A DNA stretch of 64,000 nucleotides, taken from positions 1,612,001-1,676,000 of the forward strand of contig NC_012861.1 in assembly GCF_000026945.1 (NCBI RefSeq). The letters are read 5' to 3'. Below, one piece after another: positions 1 through 9,552 of the stretch. The position numbers and the translations under genes were made by a program. How positions within the stretch are numbered: position 1 is the stretch's first letter; every line of letters begins with the position of its first letter. The stretch comes from Candida dubliniensis CD36 (Eukaryota > Ascomycota > Pichiomycetes > Serinales > Debaryomycetaceae). The notes under the pieces were generated by a model, which saw nothing but the letters and a program-made list of their open reading frames with translations, did not search any database and was not told the DNA's origin.

Positions 1-2373
1 ACTTCTGCAAGGTACAATTCAGCTTTGAGTGATTTGGCTAATTACTACAAATTGCAAGTCACCAGAAAGTATGTTGAACAGTTTTCCAACGGTGTCACCA
101 TAATATCCATGTATGTTACTTCAAAACTGAGAAAATCACCAGTTGATTTATCAATCTACCAAGTCATCAAAGAAGCTTCATTGTTGTATTGTATTCCACA
201 CAATTACTTCCACCATAGATTCATTCAAGGCGAATTATCATTGCAAGAATCAATCTATGCTCAATCGGGTGTTATTTTTGTCACCCATTTCTTGAATCGT
301 TTGGGCCCTGAATATAACAAGCTTTCTTCATTGTTAGATCCTTCCAAGTCAATTGAACATGCTGAAGTATTAAACAGTTTAAAGAAAAGATTGAGAGCTG
401 AAACTTACACACAAGACTACATCAAGGAAGTTTTTGACAGCAGAAGAGAAATTGTTCGTAAATTATATCGTCAATTTGCTGATGTTCATTACATTAGATC
501 TTCTATGGAAAAGACGTTATCCTACCAAAGATTATCCCAAATCACTCCTGTTGGATCTGAAGAAGAATTTGAACAATTGTTGAGCAGGGAATGTTCTCAA
601 AATGAGCATCATGCCATTGTGTTGAGAGCTTTGTACACTTTTAACAAATCCATCTTGAAAACTAATTTCTACACATCAACCAAAGTTGCTTTGTCATTCA
701 GATTAAATCCATCATTTTTACCAGAATCTGAATATCCTGAACGTCCATATGGTATGTTTTTCGTTGTTGGTTCTGATTTTAGAGGGTTCCACATTAGATT
801 TAGAGATATCGCCCGTGGTGGTATTAGAATTGTTAGATCGCGGTCTTTGGATGCTTATAATGTCAATGCTCGTAATTTATTTGACGAAAACTACAACTTG
901 GCTAACACACAACAACGTAAGAACAAAGACATTCCAGAAGGTGGGTCCAAAGGTGTTATTTTGTTGGATCCAGGTGCAGCTCAAGACCGTCCACAAGCTT
1001 GCTTCGAAAAGTATATTGATGCATTGATCGATTTGCTTTTGAAACAAAACATTCCAGGTGTCAAAGATAATTATGTTGATTTGTATGCCAAGCCAGAAAT
1101 CTTGTTCTTGGGTCCAGATGAAGGTACTGCTGGTTATGTTGATTGGGCTACGTTACATGCGAGAGAAAGAGGTGCACCATGGTGGAAATCTTTTTTGACT
1201 GGTAAATCTCCAGAATTGGGCGGTATACCTCATGACGAGTATGGTATGACAACGTTGTCTGTTCGTGCCTATGTCAACAAAATCTATGAAAAATTGGATA
1301 TTGATGATGCTAAGATTCGTAAGTTCCAAACTGGTGGTCCTGACGGTGATTTGGGATCTAACGAAATATTGTTATCAAGAAAGGAAAACTACGTTGGTAT
1401 AGTTGATGGATCCGGTGTCATTTGTGACCCTCAAGGTTTGGATAAACAAGAATTGATTAGATTGGCTAAAGAAAGAAAGATGATTGAACATTATGATAAA
1501 ACCAAATTATCTCCACAAGGTTATGTTGTTTTGGTTGATGATATGGATGTTAAGTTACCAAGTGGAGAAGTTGTCACCAGTGGTGTTGCCTTTAGAAATA
1601 CTTTCCACTTGAAATTAAAACAACAATATGGTGTCGGCGGTGTTGATCTTTTCGTTCCATGTGGTGGTAGACCAGCAGCAATTGATACTAACAATGTTCA
1701 TGACTTGATTGATGAAAAGACTGGTAAATCAGTTGTTCCTTACTTTGTCGAAGGTGCTAACTTGTTTATAACTCAGTCGGCAAAATTAATTTTAGAAAAA
1801 GCAGGAATTATTATTCTCAAGGATGCTTCTACTAACAAGGGTGGTGTTACTTCTTCGTCTTTAGAAGTGTTGGCTTCTTTATCTTTTGACGATAAAGGAT
1901 TTTTGGAAAACATGTGTGTTGATCCCGAGACCAAAGCCAAACCACAATTCTACCAAGAATATGTTAAGGACGTTCAAAAAATAATTGTTGGTAATGCTGA
2001 TGCCGAATTTGAAGCCTTGTGGAAATTGAAGGGTGAAACGGGTACTCCATTCACTATATTATCTGATAAATTGAGTGTTGCCATTAACAAATTGGGAGAC
2101 GAGTTGGCCAACTCGAAGGAATTGTGGAATGACGATATTGAATTTAGAAATGCTGTATTGTTGGATTCATTGCCACCTTTGTTATTAGAAAAGGTTGGTA
2201 TTGAAAATGTGTTATCTAGAGTTCCGGAAGCTTATTTGAAAGCCATCTTTGCTACTCATTTAGCTTCAAAGTTTGTTTACTCTAGAGGAATTGATTCTAA
2301 TCCTGCTAAATTCTTGGAGTTTATCAGTTCCATTAGAAAGGGTTTTATCCAAAAGGGATTGCTCAAATACTAG
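1..2373 (+). CDS. GDH2: NAD-specific glutamate dehydrogenase, C-terminal part (5' end outside window)
   Basis: The frame is open from base 1, so the start codon lies upstream; about 790 residues are present of a protein that is usually a little over 1000 residues in yeasts. It oxidises glutamate to 2-oxoglutarate and ammonium with NAD, which lets the cell use amino acids as carbon and nitrogen source. Large-type NAD-GDH motifs are visible: an RGGIR segment near base 810, PEGGSKG near 935, the nucleotide-binding stretch GGPDGDLGSNE near 1335, VPCGGRPAAI near 1660 and VEGANLF near 1750. The frame ends at a TAG. No disruption is seen. The family assignment is secure. A CTG codon at 127-129 should be serine in this clade. 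Confidence 0.95.
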   Translation, partial: TSARYNSALSDLANYYKLQVTRKYVEQFSNGVTIISMYVTSKLRKSPVDLSIYQVIKEASLLYCIPHNYFHHRFIQGELSLQESIYAQSGVIFVTHFLNRLGPEYNKLSSLLDPSKSIEHAEVLNSLKKRLRAETYTQDYIKEVFDSRREIVRKLYRQFADVHYIRSSMEKTLSYQRLSQITPVGSEEEFEQLLSRECSQNEHHAIVLRALYTFNKSILKTNFYTSTKVALSFRLNPSFLPESEYPERPYGMFFVVGSDFRGFHIRFRDIARGGIRIVRSRSLDAYNVNARNLFDENYNLANTQQRKNKDIPEGGSKGVILLDPGAAQDRPQACFEKYIDALIDLLLKQNIPGVKDNYVDLYAKPEILFLGPDEGTAGYVDWATLHARERGAPWWKSFLTGKSPELGGIPHDEYGMTTLSVRAYVNKIYEKLDIDDAKIRKFQTGGPDGDLGSNEILLSRKENYVGIVDGSGVICDPQGLDKQELIRLAKERKMIEHYDKTKLSPQGYVVLVDDMDVKLPSGEVVTSGVAFRNTFHLKLKQQYGVGGVDLFVPCGGRPAAIDTNNVHDLIDEKTGKSVVPYFVEGANLFITQSAKLILEKAGIIILKDASTNKGGVTSSSLEVLASLSFDDKGFLENMCVDPETKAKPQFYQEYVKDVQKIIVGNADAEFEALWKLKGETGTPFTILSDKLSVAINKLGDELANSKELWNDDIEFRNAVLLDSLPPLLLEKVGIENVLSRVPEAYLKAIFATHLASKFVYSRGIDSNPAKFLEFISSIRKGFIQKGLLKY

Positions 2374-2694
2374 GAGATTGTTTCATTACCTAAAGATTTT
2401 TTATAATTATGAGATATGCTTGTTTTTCAAAACTCTAAAATTATTTATTTAAAATTTGTTTGTGTTTTTTAGTTTAATCTGGTTTGCCTTTTTTACTCAT
2501 ATATATATATGTATGTATGTTTGTTTATTGCCCTAAATACAAGATAATTAAAAGTTTCTGTGACTTTATAAACTACTTTTTGAAAGTTTCTCTATGTTCT
2601 CCCTATCCTCCATTTTCTGTTCTCTAGTTATTATATGTTTGGCCAAAACTTATCTATCGAATCATGACGATAGATTTTCTTTTATAAAAAAATA
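2374..2694. other. Intergenic 3' region between convergent genes
   Basis: This holds the 3' flanks of GDH2 and of the small minus-strand gene that follows. It is AT-rich, with a short ATATAT/GTATGT alternation near 2500-2520. I see no RNA gene or further reading frame. Confidence 0.5.
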
Positions 2695-2868
2695 TCATTG
2701 GTTCGTTGATTGTGGAGGAGAAGATTCTTCAATTTCTTTTCTTGCTTGAACTTCGTCATTAATTCTTGATGTCACGTAATCTCCTAACAATGCAAATCCA
2801 ATTGTTGAGAACCCAACGTAATATCGGACCTTTAACGGAAGAGCCATCCATCTAGCATACAACCCCAT
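2695..2868 (-). CDS. Small single-pass membrane protein, 57 aa, function unknown
   Basis: An ATG at 2868 opens 57 codons ending in TGA at 2695. The product starts MGLYARWMALPLKVRYYVGF, followed by a hydrophobic segment (about residues 16-30, YYVGFSTIGFALLGD) and a charged tail rich in Glu, Gln and Ser. A basic N-terminus with aromatic residues, one membrane span and a polar tail is typical of small mitochondrial membrane proteins, but I do not recognise the family with certainty. It sits between the convergent end of GDH2 and the divergent DPH7 gene, only 164 bases from the latter's start. Codon choice (TTG, AGA, GAA, CAA) resembles its neighbours. An upstream intron cannot be excluded. The call rests on composition and placement. 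Confidence 0.6.
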   Translation of the reverse strand: MGLYARWMALPLKVRYYVGFSTIGFALLGDYVTSRINDEVQARKEIEESSPPQSTNQ

Positions 2869-3032
2869 TGTAGCCGTAATGATTAATAAAAAGAAGAAGA
2901 ATGATTATGCTTTGATTTGATTTGATTTTTCTCTTGTGTTTTTTTTTTTTTTTTTTTTTTCCTTCTCCATTCAGTATTTTCGTTTTTTGATGAAAATTCC
3001 TGTTGCAAATTAATTTCATCTATACACCAATT

Positions 3033-4070
3033 ATGGAAACATTACCACACAGTAAAAGGATAGAAATAATAAAAACTGCCCTTCCGCCATGTTGCTTGCG
3101 AATTCACCCTCTGGATAGCACAAAAATATTCATTGGAACTTATAAATTAGAAGACGATGGAACTCGACATGGTTCATTAGATTACTACAGTTTCCTTGAC
3201 AATAAACTATCATTAATATCCAGTACTGCTACTTCAGGAGCAATATTAGATCTTAAATTCAATCCATCTGATCCCCAAATGTTGGTTTCTGCACATTCAA
3301 ATGGACATTTGCTAATATGGAAGTTTGACAATAGTACATTGGAATTATGCCATGACGCAAACATCGATAAGGATACATTGATAACCTCAATTTTTTTCAA
3401 CCCCAATAACGATAACAATGGTTCGATTGTTTTACTTACTTTCACGAATGGTTATCTGGGTTTGTTTGATTTAGAAAAATTACAGATTGATTACTTGGAT
3501 ACTTGTCATGAATTAGAATGTTGGACTGGCTCTTTTGGTGAAATAGGACAATTATCTAATGTGGTATATACTGGAGGTGATGATTCTCAATTGATTGCTC
3601 ATGATTTGCGTGCTAAACAACAAATTTGGAATTTGCGTCGGGGCCATGATGCTGGGATTGTGTCAATTTTATCACCTAATGATGACTGGAACAAAACCGG
3701 TCTGAATACCTTGTGGACTGGTTCATATGATGATAATTTAAGAGTTTGGGATTTGCGAGTAATCGATAAATCAAATCCAAGCTTGATTTCTGGGTATATA
3801 CCTAAAGTTATTTCGCAAGAAAACTTGGGTGGTGGGGTATGGAGATTAATTCCAAGTCCAATAGATGATAGATTGCTCAGTTGTTGTATGTACGATGGTG
3901 CCAGAATAATCGATGTCAAGCAGGATAGTTTTACAGTTACTCACTATTTTAAACAAGATCATCAGAGTATGTGTTATGGCGGTGACTGGTCATTCGATGG
4001 GAAATTCATCGCAACATGTTCGTTCTACGATAATGTTGTACAAGTTTGGTCGCCTGATGAATGTGTATAA
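3033..4070 (+). CDS. RRT2: Diphthine methyltransferase, WD-repeat protein (DPH7/RRT2 family)
   Basis: 345 residues from the ATG at 3033; the open frame extends upstream to a TTG, but the first ATG fits the family. DPH7 demethylates the diphthine methyl ester on elongation factor 2, the step that allows final amidation to diphthamide. The sequence is a WD40 propeller: LLIWKFD, the motif VYTGGDDSQLIAHDLR, then WTGSYDDNLRVWDLR and the characteristic GGGVWRLIPSP followed by CCMYDGARI, and a closing blade CSFYDNVVQVW. The GGDD/GSYDD/GGVWR order is what separates this family from other WD40 proteins. It runs towards VRP1 with only 47 bases between the two stop codons. A 22-base T-run lies at about 2940-2960 in its promoter. 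Confidence 0.88.
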   Translation: METLPHSKRIEIIKTALPPCCLRIHPLDSTKIFIGTYKLEDDGTRHGSLDYYSFLDNKLSLISSTATSGAILDLKFNPSDPQMLVSAHSNGHLLIWKFDNSTLELCHDANIDKDTLITSIFFNPNNDNNGSIVLLTFTNGYLGLFDLEKLQIDYLDTCHELECWTGSFGEIGQLSNVVYTGGDDSQLIAHDLRAKQQIWNLRRGHDAGIVSILSPNDDWNKTGLNTLWTGSYDDNLRVWDLRVIDKSNPSLISGYIPKVISQENLGGGVWRLIPSPIDDRLLSCCMYDGARIIDVKQDSFTVTHYFKQDHQSMCYGGDWSFDGKFIATCSFYDNVVQVWSPDECV

Positions 4071-4117
4071 TAATGTAAACAGTCTTTATATACTTTTCTG
4101 CCTTTTCAAGAGCACTC

Positions 4118-6094
4118 TCATGCAAACAAACTCAAATCAAGTGGCACCGAAGAACCTCTACCACTTGGGTACAACTTTTCCTTTTCACCTCTATCACCAA
4201 ACCTTCTTGGATTGGGTAATGCGTTAGCATTGACAAATTTAAATCTCTTATCATCGATAACCAATTTCTCTGGTTTGGAATCTCCATTACTAGCATTCCG
4301 AGGGTTAATCGTGTATGCCAGTGCCGAAATTTTCCTCAAGTTTGTTCCTGCATTTTGTCTCAAGTCTAAATCATTGAAATTTGACGAAGAAACCCTCGAT
4401 GTGGAGCTTGAGGATTTGTATCCAGAACCAGCACCTTGTGTTGGTGGTGGGGGTGGCGGTGCAGCTTTTTTGGTTCTAGGTGGCGGCGGTGCAGAGTTGG
4501 ATGGTAAAGGTGGGTCACTCTTTGGTAGGCTTGTTGGTACAGAAGATGCATTATTTTGAGAGGATTCTGATGTTGGTAATGTTGGAGGTACTGCAGTTGG
4601 TATTGCTGGTGGAGCTGGTGGGACAGCATGAGGTACACTTGGCGGTGGAGGTGCGACTGGTGGTGTGGCTTTGACAGAATTGGAAGCAGACACATGGGGT
4701 AGACCACTTGGTGGTACGGGTGGTACATTTTGTGGGATCGGTGGGGCATTTGGTGTCTGGTTTTCTTGCTTTTTATTATGCGAGAATGGATTGAAGCTCA
4801 TATGATGTTTTCCTGCAATTGATGATTTGCCGGTGTTGCGGGGTGCATTACTTGAAGAAGAAAACTTTGCGTCTGCCGTTTGTTTTTTTGATACACCAGA
4901 CAGAGACTCGGGTGTTTCTCCATTTTTTGTGGTATAACTATTATTGCTTCCATCAACGACAAATTTATCATTTCTCTTAGCATTGATTTGAGCTAAAAAT
5001 GGTAAAGAACCTCCAGCTGCAGGTGGTGCAACATTGCTTGAATTGGTTTTAGTTGTATCATTTTCCTTTTTTGAAGTTCCCAATGCCGGTAATGGTGGTG
5101 CCGTTGGAAGTGCAGGTGGTGCAGGTGGTGCAGGTGGTGGTGGTGGAATATTTGGTACACCTGGTGCATTTGATGAGGAGTTCTTTGAAATTGGAGGAGG
5201 TAAGAATCCTGGTACTGGTGGACTAGCTTCAGGGTTAGAACTTTGTACTGAACTTATGACGTTTTTATCATCTCTTTTAGCATTGATTTCAGATAAAAAT
5301 GGCAATCCTCCTGCTGGAAGGGGGGGTGCAGTTGGGACATTTCCTTGGTTTGATTTTTCTGGTCGTGCTGATACTGTAGGTGGTGGAGCTTGTGGTGCTG
5401 GTGGCGGTGGTGGTGGAATATTGTTTGGCAAAGGAGGCGCAGATGTTGGTACCGGTGGTGGACCACTTGGCAATGGTGGAGGTTTCGAAGAAGGCTCTTG
5501 TACATTACTGTTATTTTGAGATGAATTCCTTATATGTGAAGATTTCTTGGGTCTCGTTGGTGGTACTTTTGGAGGGGTACGTTTTTGAATTGTAGGTGGC
5601 GGTGGAGCTTGCGACGGAATCGGAGGTGCCACCGGTGGAACTGGTGGTGGCAAATTACTGGATTTTTGAGTGGAGACTGAAATTGAAGACTCGGCTTTTA
5701 TTGGTCTTGATGGCACCTGGGCAGTGTTAAGGGTTGGAATTTTGGGAGCTGATGAAGGCACAATTCCAGACCTATTGTCTACATGTTTCAATTTAGGCAT
5801 ACCTCCAGCAAATATATCGCCCAATTGAGGAACAGCAGGAGCAGAGGGCAGCGAATTTGTTACTCCTGAACTGCTGCCCAGCATTTGAGGTGGGGCGCTA
5901 GATACAGATACTTTGGAATCTATCATGGGTTTGGATTTATCCACGGTAGTTGCTTTCTTTAATTTCGCACCTTTTCTAATATCTCCCAACAATGCATCTC
6001 TGCCTGGTGGCATTGATGGAGGAGGCCCTGGTGGTAAATTCCCTAAACCTGATGGTGGTGGGGGAGGAGGAGGTGGTGGTGGTGGTGCAGCCAT
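4118..6094 (-). CDS. VRP1: Verprolin, WIP-family actin and Las17/WASP-binding protein
   Basis: 658 residues, proline-rich throughout. It organises cortical actin patches with Las17 and type I myosin and is needed for endocytosis and polarised growth. A run of prolines after MAA leads into a WH2 actin-binding motif, RDALLGDIRKGAKLKK (about residues 32-48). Two copies of LPFLxxINAKRxDK (about residues 265 and 365) are verprolin-type second-site motifs. Poly-proline SH3/profilin ligands fill the middle. The C-terminal 80 residues (ISALAYTINPR, then DDKRFKFVNANALPNPRRF) match the WASP-binding end of WIP proteins. The GC-richer, CCA-repetitive coding sequence generates many spurious open frames on both strands. 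Confidence 0.93.
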   Translation of the reverse strand: MAAPPPPPPPPPPPSGLGNLPPGPPPSMPPGRDALLGDIRKGAKLKKATTVDKSKPMIDSKVSVSSAPPQMLGSSSGVTNSLPSAPAVPQLGDIFAGGMPKLKHVDNRSGIVPSSAPKIPTLNTAQVPSRPIKAESSISVSTQKSSNLPPPVPPVAPPIPSQAPPPPTIQKRTPPKVPPTRPKKSSHIRNSSQNNSNVQEPSSKPPPLPSGPPPVPTSAPPLPNNIPPPPPPAPQAPPPTVSARPEKSNQGNVPTAPPLPAGGLPFLSEINAKRDDKNVISSVQSSNPEASPPVPGFLPPPISKNSSSNAPGVPNIPPPPPAPPAPPALPTAPPLPALGTSKKENDTTKTNSSNVAPPAAGGSLPFLAQINAKRNDKFVVDGSNNSYTTKNGETPESLSGVSKKQTADAKFSSSSNAPRNTGKSSIAGKHHMSFNPFSHNKKQENQTPNAPPIPQNVPPVPPSGLPHVSASNSVKATPPVAPPPPSVPHAVPPAPPAIPTAVPPTLPTSESSQNNASSVPTSLPKSDPPLPSNSAPPPPRTKKAAPPPPPPTQGAGSGYKSSSSTSRVSSSNFNDLDLRQNAGTNLRKISALAYTINPRNASNGDSKPEKLVIDDKRFKFVNANALPNPRRFGDRGEKEKLYPSGRGSSVPLDLSLFA

Positions 6095-6296
6095 TGCTTT
6101 ATTTGAAGTTTCAAATCAATGAAGAAGCAAAGTTACAGTCAACGGGAAAAAAGAAAATGTATGTTGAACTTAGTTTCGGTGATATGCTCTTGAGTTGTTT
6201 CTGTGTAACGGCACGACTACTCTCTATATTTGCTAAAACGTATATACATATAGAATCTGTACAAAATACGAATACACCAACTAAAGTATAGGGTCT

Positions 6297-7781
6297 TTAT
6301 TTTACACCCCATGATAAATTATCGTATCCAAATAACCATGGTCCAATGGTATGTCTAACAGCTATCATTGCCACGCCAATAACAAACTGAAAGGTCAAGA
6401 TAGAAATACATAAATGGTCTTCTCGTAAAGGACCAAGCCACACCAATGTGAGATTAATTATGGTCATATTGGAAAATCTAACAATCTGGTTCAGTTTGGA
6501 ATCCCTTTCTACTTGTATGAGCTTGAAAAGACTGAGTGTTTCCAAAATCGCCAAGTTTAGACTGCTTGTTTTCTTTAATTCGGCAAAACTGGGGTACATT
6601 AAACCATCGTTGACATTAAATCTAGGTAGTCTGTGCCTTGGACATGGCAAAATGTGAAACAATTGAGGAACCGAATATATAAAATTGATTATTTGCGGTA
6701 ACAAAAATATCAAAAGAGTTTTTGAAAAATGCCCCAAAATACCGACAATAGCAAACACCATACCACTGAAATAGCAATAAGTATCGCCAACAAACACTCT
6801 TGCAGGAAACCAGTTATATTGCAACAAAGCTAACGATACTCCGACAAAAGGAATTATGAATATCACAGAAAACATATGTGAATCATGAGCTGCTTGTGAT
6901 ATTCCTGATGAAAGAAGATAGCAGAAATCATTAATCAAAAATATGGCTGCTAGAACTAATGATTGTCCAACCTCCAAGCCATTAACCCCAGCGAGAATGT
7001 TGATTGAATTCGGCGAGAAAATTGAAATAGCCGACATATACACATAGTAGAAAATTCCCAAATCAATCAACTTTGGTGAACTATCTGGAACAACATAGTC
7101 TGTTTGTAATGTTCTAAATGAAAGACCTGTGATGCTTGTCACCAAGTGATTACTATATTTTATGAAAAAATTGATGGTATTAATTAGAAGGTAACCTCCA
7201 GGGAAATCAGTGACAAACTTAGGTATCACGACTGAGGTAACACTAAAGTCAACGTAGTAAACAATCAATAAGGGTAATGATGCTACGGCAGGTAAGAAAA
7301 ACTTGTGACGCCACCTGATATCAAACAAGTCATCCAATAACCCCAACAATGTAGTACTTTGTAAACATAACATGGCACTCAAGTATTCTGCTAACTTATT
7401 GTGGGGAAATAACCTGTTGTCAGCAAGAGCCTTATATTGAGACAAGTAGTTTTTAGTTATTATCTCGTCGTTGGACATTGATCCAAAGGAAAGAAGGTAT
7501 TTGAAAAAAATAAATGGGATAAGACCAAACATAAGAAACATGTATGTAGTTGATGCCACTAGCCCCATTGTTTCTGGTATTTCTGATACTGGTGGTGGTT
7601 TAGACAAATCTTTCCCTTTGAGCCCGATCTTGATAAAACTTGGGCTAACCTTTGGTATTACCAGTAAGGTTGCCACGTACCCTATACACCCAAATGAAAC
7701 CAGGGTACGTATTGGGTTATTAGGGGTTATTGCTGCTATTGCTGCAACTATTACTGCAAGTTTAAAAAGCCTCACAAACAT
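6297..7781 (-). CDS. ALG7: UDP-N-acetylglucosamine:dolichyl-phosphate GlcNAc-1-phosphotransferase
   Basis: 494 residues, with about ten hydrophobic membrane segments. It transfers GlcNAc-1-phosphate to dolichyl phosphate at the ER, the first committed step of N-glycan assembly and the target of tunicamycin. Diagnostic motifs: LLDDLFDIRWRHK at residues 148-160 (the Asp-Asp metal/substrate motif), AGVNGLEVGQ near 265-274, PARVFVGDT at 326-334 and CPRHRLPRFN at 380-389, the loop that reads UDP-GlcNAc. All key residues are intact. It is divergent from SEH1 over a 757-base shared upstream region. The assignment is secure. Confidence 0.96.
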   Translation of the reverse strand: MFVRLFKLAVIVAAIAAITPNNPIRTLVSFGCIGYVATLLVIPKVSPSFIKIGLKGKDLSKPPPVSEIPETMGLVASTTYMFLMFGLIPFIFFKYLLSFGSMSNDEIITKNYLSQYKALADNRLFPHNKLAEYLSAMLCLQSTTLLGLLDDLFDIRWRHKFFLPAVASLPLLIVYYVDFSVTSVVIPKFVTDFPGGYLLINTINFFIKYSNHLVTSITGLSFRTLQTDYVVPDSSPKLIDLGIFYYVYMSAISIFSPNSINILAGVNGLEVGQSLVLAAIFLINDFCYLLSSGISQAAHDSHMFSVIFIIPFVGVSLALLQYNWFPARVFVGDTYCYFSGMVFAIVGILGHFSKTLLIFLLPQIINFIYSVPQLFHILPCPRHRLPRFNVNDGLMYPSFAELKKTSSLNLAILETLSLFKLIQVERDSKLNQIVRFSNMTIINLTLVWLGPLREDHLCISILTFQFVIGVAMIAVRHTIGPWLFGYDNLSWGVK

Positions 7782-8538
7782 GGAGCTTTGTAGCTGAAAA
7801 TGTTAACGATTATATGGTCAAGTAAAAGTGAATCTGAAAAATAGAAAAATCTTCAAAAAAAAAAAAAATTGCGTGAAACGAAAATTAGAAAGTAAACAAA
7901 AGTATACACGGGCTGGCCAAATTTCTCTGTGACGAGAACTCACAAAGTGCTGATCCCCTTGATTTTTAGGGGTACAGCTACACTTCAAGGAAATGGTAAA
8001 CTCTACATAGTTAATTGTTGGTAGATTTAATAAATATGACCTTAGTACTCGTGATGATAAAGAAAAAAGAGTTAGTACAACTTTAATTAGTATAGAGGGG
8101 ACCCTAACCATCTACACGTGGATCTTCACTATTTATGCTTTGTTTTCTACCCTACTCGGGATGTATTCTTGAAAAGCGTCCATTAAATGTCAATCTAAGT
8201 TTCTTGTTGATTTCTTGTCGATGAACTAAAGTGGTGATACCAATCTTGTCTTAACGCCAATTAGATCATTTTTCTTAAAAAAAAAAATGGTACTTTTAAT
8301 GAACTCCCCCTTGTCTGCCTAAATATTGATTCTGGTATAAACATGTTTGTATTTCGACTACTTTGATGGTTAACTGGCATTGATTGTATATGTCTAAGTT
8401 TCATTATTGCTTAGGACAACAACCACTTCTTTTTTTTTTTCCTTTTCTCATATCGCCAGCCAATTCAGAAAAAGAATGCAGGACGATAAAAAAAAAAACT
8501 TAATATTATGCATCTATATACTCCCTGGTATACTGACA
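7782..8538. other. Divergent ALG7/SEH1 promoter region
   Basis: 757 bases holding both promoters. It has poly-A/T tracts (7856-7868, 8277-8287, 8430s). A 97-codon open frame on the minus strand (7818-8111) has a composition typical of non-coding DNA and is not called. No RNA gene is recognised. Confidence 0.5.
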
Positions 8539-9552
8539 ATGAAACCTTTTATCACTGGACATGAAGAATTGATACACGACATTAAATATGATTTTTACGG
8601 GAAGCATATAGCAACAGTTTCTTCTGATCAGCACATAAAAGTTTTTGACTTAGACTCAGCGACTTCGTCATGGATTTTAAATGACCTGTGGAAAGCACAC
8701 GATTCACTGATTGCTAAAATCTCTTGGGCTCATCCAGAATTTTCAAGCTCCAAAATCATAGCATCATGTTCGTATGATAGAACTGTTAAAATATGGCAGG
8801 AACAGCCTGACGAGATGCCAGGTTCAGGGAGAAGATGGCTCAAGTTGGCAACGTTAGCCACAGAATCGTATGGTCCTATCTATGATGTTCGTTTTGCTCC
8901 TAATCATCTAGGGTTCAAGCTAGGTTGTGTTGGATCTGATGGAATTTTTAGGATATATGAATCAATGGAACCTAATGATTTGACTGCATGGGTATTGACA
9001 ACAGAAATTGCAATATTGAATCTGCTGTTGCCCGCTAAAAGCTTACAAAGTAGTTTTGGTGTTGAATGGTGCCCCTCTAAATTTACAAAAACAGAAAAGT
9101 TTATAGTTGTTGCATTAGATCAGGGATTTGTTTACGGAAGCGTACCGAAGGAATCAAGTGGCGAAGAAAGCGCAAGCGACAAGTATGTCAAAATATGTGA
9201 TCTACCCGAACACAACGGGCTCATAAGGTCTGTCAGTTGGGCACCCTCTATGGGTAGAAATTATCATTTAATTGCTACCGGTTGTAAAGACGGTTTTGTC
9301 AGAATATTCAAAGCCACAGAGCAAGAGAATGGAGATTTAAAGATTGAAACATTGGCTAAATTGAATGACCACAAGCTGGAAGTATGGAGAGTAAGCTGGA
9401 ACATGACAGGCACCATACTTTCATCAGCTGGTGATGATGGGAAATTACGTTTATGGAAATGCAGTTATTTGAATGAGTGGAAATGCATGAGTGTGATCAA
9501 CACTAGCAATAGATCAGATAGTCGTGGTATTGAAACTGAAAAACCTATATAG
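8539..9552 (+). CDS. SEH1: Nucleoporin Seh1, WD40 subunit of the Nup84 and SEA (GATOR2-like) complexes
   Basis: 337 residues from ATG 8539; an upstream in-frame extension begins at 8407 but the family's N-terminus (M-x-P-F-x-x-G-H) matches MKPFITGHEELIHDIKYDFY exactly at this ATG. It serves in the nuclear pore Y-complex and in the vacuolar SEA complex that controls TORC1. WD40 blades are clear: SSDQHIKVFDL, CSYDRTVKIW, GSDGIFRIY, ATGCKDGFVRIF and SAGDDGKLRLW. Two CTG codons (8686-8688 and 8707-8709, residues 50 and 57) align with serines in the Saccharomyces protein as I recall it, supporting the CUG-Ser code. Its stop codon overlaps the 3' end of NSA1 by 8 bases. Confidence 0.95.
   Translation: MKPFITGHEELIHDIKYDFYGKHIATVSSDQHIKVFDLDSATSSWILNDLWKAHDSLIAKISWAHPEFSSSKIIASCSYDRTVKIWQEQPDEMPGSGRRWLKLATLATESYGPIYDVRFAPNHLGFKLGCVGSDGIFRIYESMEPNDLTAWVLTTEIAILNLLLPAKSLQSSFGVEWCPSKFTKTEKFIVVALDQGFVYGSVPKESSGEESASDKYVKICDLPEHNGLIRSVSWAPSMGRNYHLIATGCKDGFVRIFKATEQENGDLKIETLAKLNDHKLEVWRVSWNMTGTILSSAGDDGKLRLWKCSYLNEWKCMSVINTSNRSDSRGIETEKPI

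Noticed and set aside
5034..5519. Glycine-rich plus-strand frames opposite VRP1
   Set aside because: They are the reverse complement of proline codons in verprolin and have no independent support.
7818..8111. 97-codon minus-strand frame upstream of ALG7, with a TACTAAC-like site at 8071-8077
   Set aside because: Poly-Phe/Lys composition, no matching 5' splice site and no family similarity.
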